Below, in pieces: positions 31,616 through 33,130 of a DNA stretch of 33,130 nt. The notes beneath the pieces are model-generated. The model made no database searches. It was not told where the DNA came from and saw only the letters and a program-made list of their open reading frames with translations. Both the position numbers and the translations under genes were made by a program. Source of the DNA: Mesorhizobium temperatum (GTDB taxonomy: Bacteria; Pseudomonadota; Alphaproteobacteria; Rhizobiales; Rhizobiaceae); the NCBI RefSeq assembly GCF_002284575.1, contig NZ_NPKJ01000022.1, forward strand, positions 1 through 33,130, given 5' to 3'. The first letter of the stretch is position 1. Each line of letters starts with the position of its first letter.

Positions 31616-32242
31616 ATGATCGCCGGTCTCATGAAACGTCGTATCGACCCGCTATGGGAGCATGCCGCTTCTCCGCTGGTCGGGATCGGCATGACCCCGA
31701 ACCAGGTTACATCAGGCGGGCTAGTGCTCGTCGCCCTGTCGTGCGCCGCCTATCTATACCACCAGTCAAGCCTTGCCTTTGGCCTTTGCCTCGCGTTTGC
31801 CTTCACCTTCGACGCGCTGGACGGCGCGGTTGCCCGTCGCAGACATATGAGCACCAAGGCCGGTGGTTATTTCGACGCCATGGCCGACCGTTATCAGGAG
31901 CTTGCCGTTTTTGCGGCAATAGGCTGGGTCGCCGATCTGTGGGCGATCGCAATGATCGCATTCGCCGGCGGGATCCTCACCAGCTACGCCAAGGCGCGGA
32001 CGGCGATCGAAATCCCTATAGAAAACCACGCGTGGCCCGATTTCTTCGAACGGATGGAGCGCCTGGTGTTCATTTGCGTGCTGCTAGTCGCCGACGGATT
32101 GGCGACCGCCATGAGCGCCGCTTCGCCCTGGATTCTAACGGGCGGGTTCGCGCTTTACGCACTGCTGGCAAACGCCACAGCTGTGCAACGGATCAATCGC
32201 GCATTTGCGATGCTCAAACGAGCGGACGCGAAGCAGCCGTGA
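31616..32242 (+). CDS. CDP-alcohol phosphatidyltransferase family protein
   Basis: A 208-aa inner-membrane enzyme that would join a phosphatidyl group from CDP-diacylglycerol to an alcohol. The full signature D-G-x2-A-R-x8-G-x3-D-x3-D is present: Asp69-Gly70, Ala73-Arg74, Gly83, Asp87 and Asp91, with the extra Asp66 in front. Several transmembrane helices follow. The N-terminal part MKRRIDPLWEHAASPLVGIG differs from the PgsA and PssA starts I know and resembles the phosphatidylinositol-phosphate-synthase-like group. The acceptor alcohol is therefore uncertain: glycerol phosphate, inositol phosphate or serine. AGGAG lies 10 bases before ATG 31616. It is adjacent to and divergent from pgpA, which removes the phosphate in the glycerol pathway. 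Confidence 0.88.
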   Translation: MIAGLMKRRIDPLWEHAASPLVGIGMTPNQVTSGGLVLVALSCAAYLYHQSSLAFGLCLAFAFTFDALDGAVARRRHMSTKAGGYFDAMADRYQELAVFAAIGWVADLWAIAMIAFAGGILTSYAKARTAIEIPIENHAWPDFFERMERLVFICVLLVADGLATAMSAASPWILTGGFALYALLANATAVQRINRAFAMLKRADAKQP

Positions 32243-32392
32243 GACCGCGAGACCCCATACTGATTTTGGGCGGCGGAAACGCGAGGCGCTGTCGCGGGCA
32301 CAGTCGGATTAAAAACAATCCTCGCGCGGCCTGCGTCATCTCTGGCCATAGCGAAGTTGCTGACCCTGTGGGGCCAGATGTCCGCACCCTCA

Positions 32393-33067
32393 TTAGACCG
32401 TTTCGAGCCGGCTGAACCGAACCGGGATGAGTTTGCGAGTCTTCAGTTGCCCTGCCGAATCCTTGTCGATGACCGTCAGCAACTGCACTTCCTCAGGTCC
32501 GACAGGCAGAACCAGGCGTCCCCCCGGCTTGAGCTGATCAAGTAAAGCCGGCGGCACCCGCTCGGCCGCCACGGTGACCAGGATCTTGTTGAATGGGGCG
32601 TGCTCAGGCCAGCCGCGAGACCCATCTCCGACACGAATGCTGACATTGGATAGACCGAGGCGCTGCAGGAGAGTCTCGGCGTGGCTTGCGAATTCCTCGA
32701 TGATTTCAACGCTCCAAACGTGCCCGGCGAGTTCCGCGAGGATTGCGGTTTGGTAGCCCAGCCCGGTGCCGATCTCGAGCACCGCCTCGTGCGGTTGGGG
32801 AGCAAGGAGATCGGTCATGAGAGCGACGATGAACGGTTGCGAGACGGTTTTATCGAAGCCGATCGGCAGCGGCATGTCCTGGTAGGCATAAGGCGCAACC
32901 GAGGCTGGCACGAAGAGATGCCGCGGCACTCGCCGCATCGCAGCCATCACGCGCTCATCGAGCGCCGCCTTGCCGAGTTCTTCGCTTGCAAGGTCGGTAT
33001 GGATTGCAATCATCTCGACCATGTGCCTGCGTAGCACTGCGAGATGCTCTTCGTTCATTGGTTTCAT
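32393..33067 (-). CDS. pcm: Protein-L-isoaspartate O-methyltransferase
   Basis: A 224-aa SAM-dependent repair enzyme that methylates isoaspartyl residues in aged proteins. Motifs are MRRVPRHLFVP, the substrate-recognition segment TVSQPFIVALMTDLL, the SAM motif VLEIGTGLGYQTAIL, VWSVEIIEE, and the late LKPGGRLVLPVG. The length is normal for the family (about 210-220 aa). ATG 33067 begins the frame, and a second Met at residue 4 (33058) is possible. It converges on the phosphatidyltransferase gene across about 150 bp with no terminator seen. As a protein-repair enzyme it fits the stress theme, but no EcfG-like motif was found in the short upstream part inside the window. Confidence 0.94.
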   Translation of the reverse strand: MKPMNEEHLAVLRRHMVEMIAIHTDLASEELGKAALDERVMAAMRRVPRHLFVPASVAPYAYQDMPLPIGFDKTVSQPFIVALMTDLLAPQPHEAVLEIGTGLGYQTAILAELAGHVWSVEIIEEFASHAETLLQRLGLSNVSIRVGDGSRGWPEHAPFNKILVTVAAERVPPALLDQLKPGGRLVLPVGPEEVQLLTVIDKDSAGQLKTRKLIPVRFSRLETV

Positions 33068-33130
33068 GACCGTCGGGCTTTCTTCAACCAGGCTTGCTGC
33101 CAGATAGGCTTATATCCTGTTCGTCACAGC

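Noticed and set aside
1..33130. tRNA, rRNA, CRISPR arrays and intact insertion sequences
   Set aside because: None recognised: no cloverleaf, no regular repeat-spacer array and no transposase motifs were found on reading both strands.

Overview
The window looks like alphaproteobacterial DNA of the order Rhizobiales, probably Rhizobiaceae or Phyllobacteriaceae, and possibly a secondary replicon. This is inferred from the GC-rich coding, the RbsA/LacI-type sugar uptake operon, the small stress-type proteins (DUF2267, YbhB/YbcL) and repeated GGAAC-N16/17-NGTT motifs, which match the promoters of the alphaproteobacterial general stress sigma factor EcfG (RpoE2). No rRNA, tRNA, CRISPR array or intact insertion sequence was seen.

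Layout. (1) 68-679: a broken SAM methyltransferase, then about 500 bp with no supported gene. (2) 1179-8907: a fatty-acid beta-oxidation block. An acyl-CoA dehydrogenase (FadE type) converges on the operon thiolase, FadJ-type bifunctional enzyme, acetyl-CoA hydrolase/transferase, whose genes overlap by a few bases. (3) 9201-10669: a Tat-exported metallo-beta-lactamase-fold hydrolase and a small exported protein. (4) 10716-12092: a decayed stretch with remnants of a DUF3560-type plasmid protein and a DUF4396 membrane protein around one intact 143-aa gene. (5) 12231-20852: a stress-like region with two YbhB/YbcL (PEBP) paralogues, a quinone-oxidoreductase-like enzyme, an HtrA/DegP protease, DUF2267, a FAD/Rieske fusion oxidoreductase, a 303-aa protein of unknown function and a PfkB kinase. 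(6) 21064-21708: an outer-membrane beta-barrel resembling lipid A deacylases. (7) 21985-30839: a LacI regulator divergent from an operon for uptake and breakdown of an unidentified sugar (binding protein, ATPase, two permeases, ketose 3-epimerase, FGGY kinase, fuculose-phosphate-type aldolase). (8) 30897-33067: PgpA, a CDP-alcohol phosphatidyltransferase and protein-L-isoaspartate methyltransferase.

Two systems stand out. The first is the sugar operon. Its epimerase and aldolase keep every catalytic residue of the D-psicose 3-epimerase and FucA families. This predicts a route of ketose 3-epimerisation, C1 phosphorylation and cleavage to DHAP plus a small aldehyde, with an unknown entry sugar. 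The second is the set of nine EcfG-like promoter matches, almost all just upstream of a gene start. They would link protein repair, the PEBP proteins, an unusual oxidoreductase, a phospholipid enzyme and beta-oxidation to the PhyR-EcfG stress response. All promoter and operator calls are from reading the sequence by eye.
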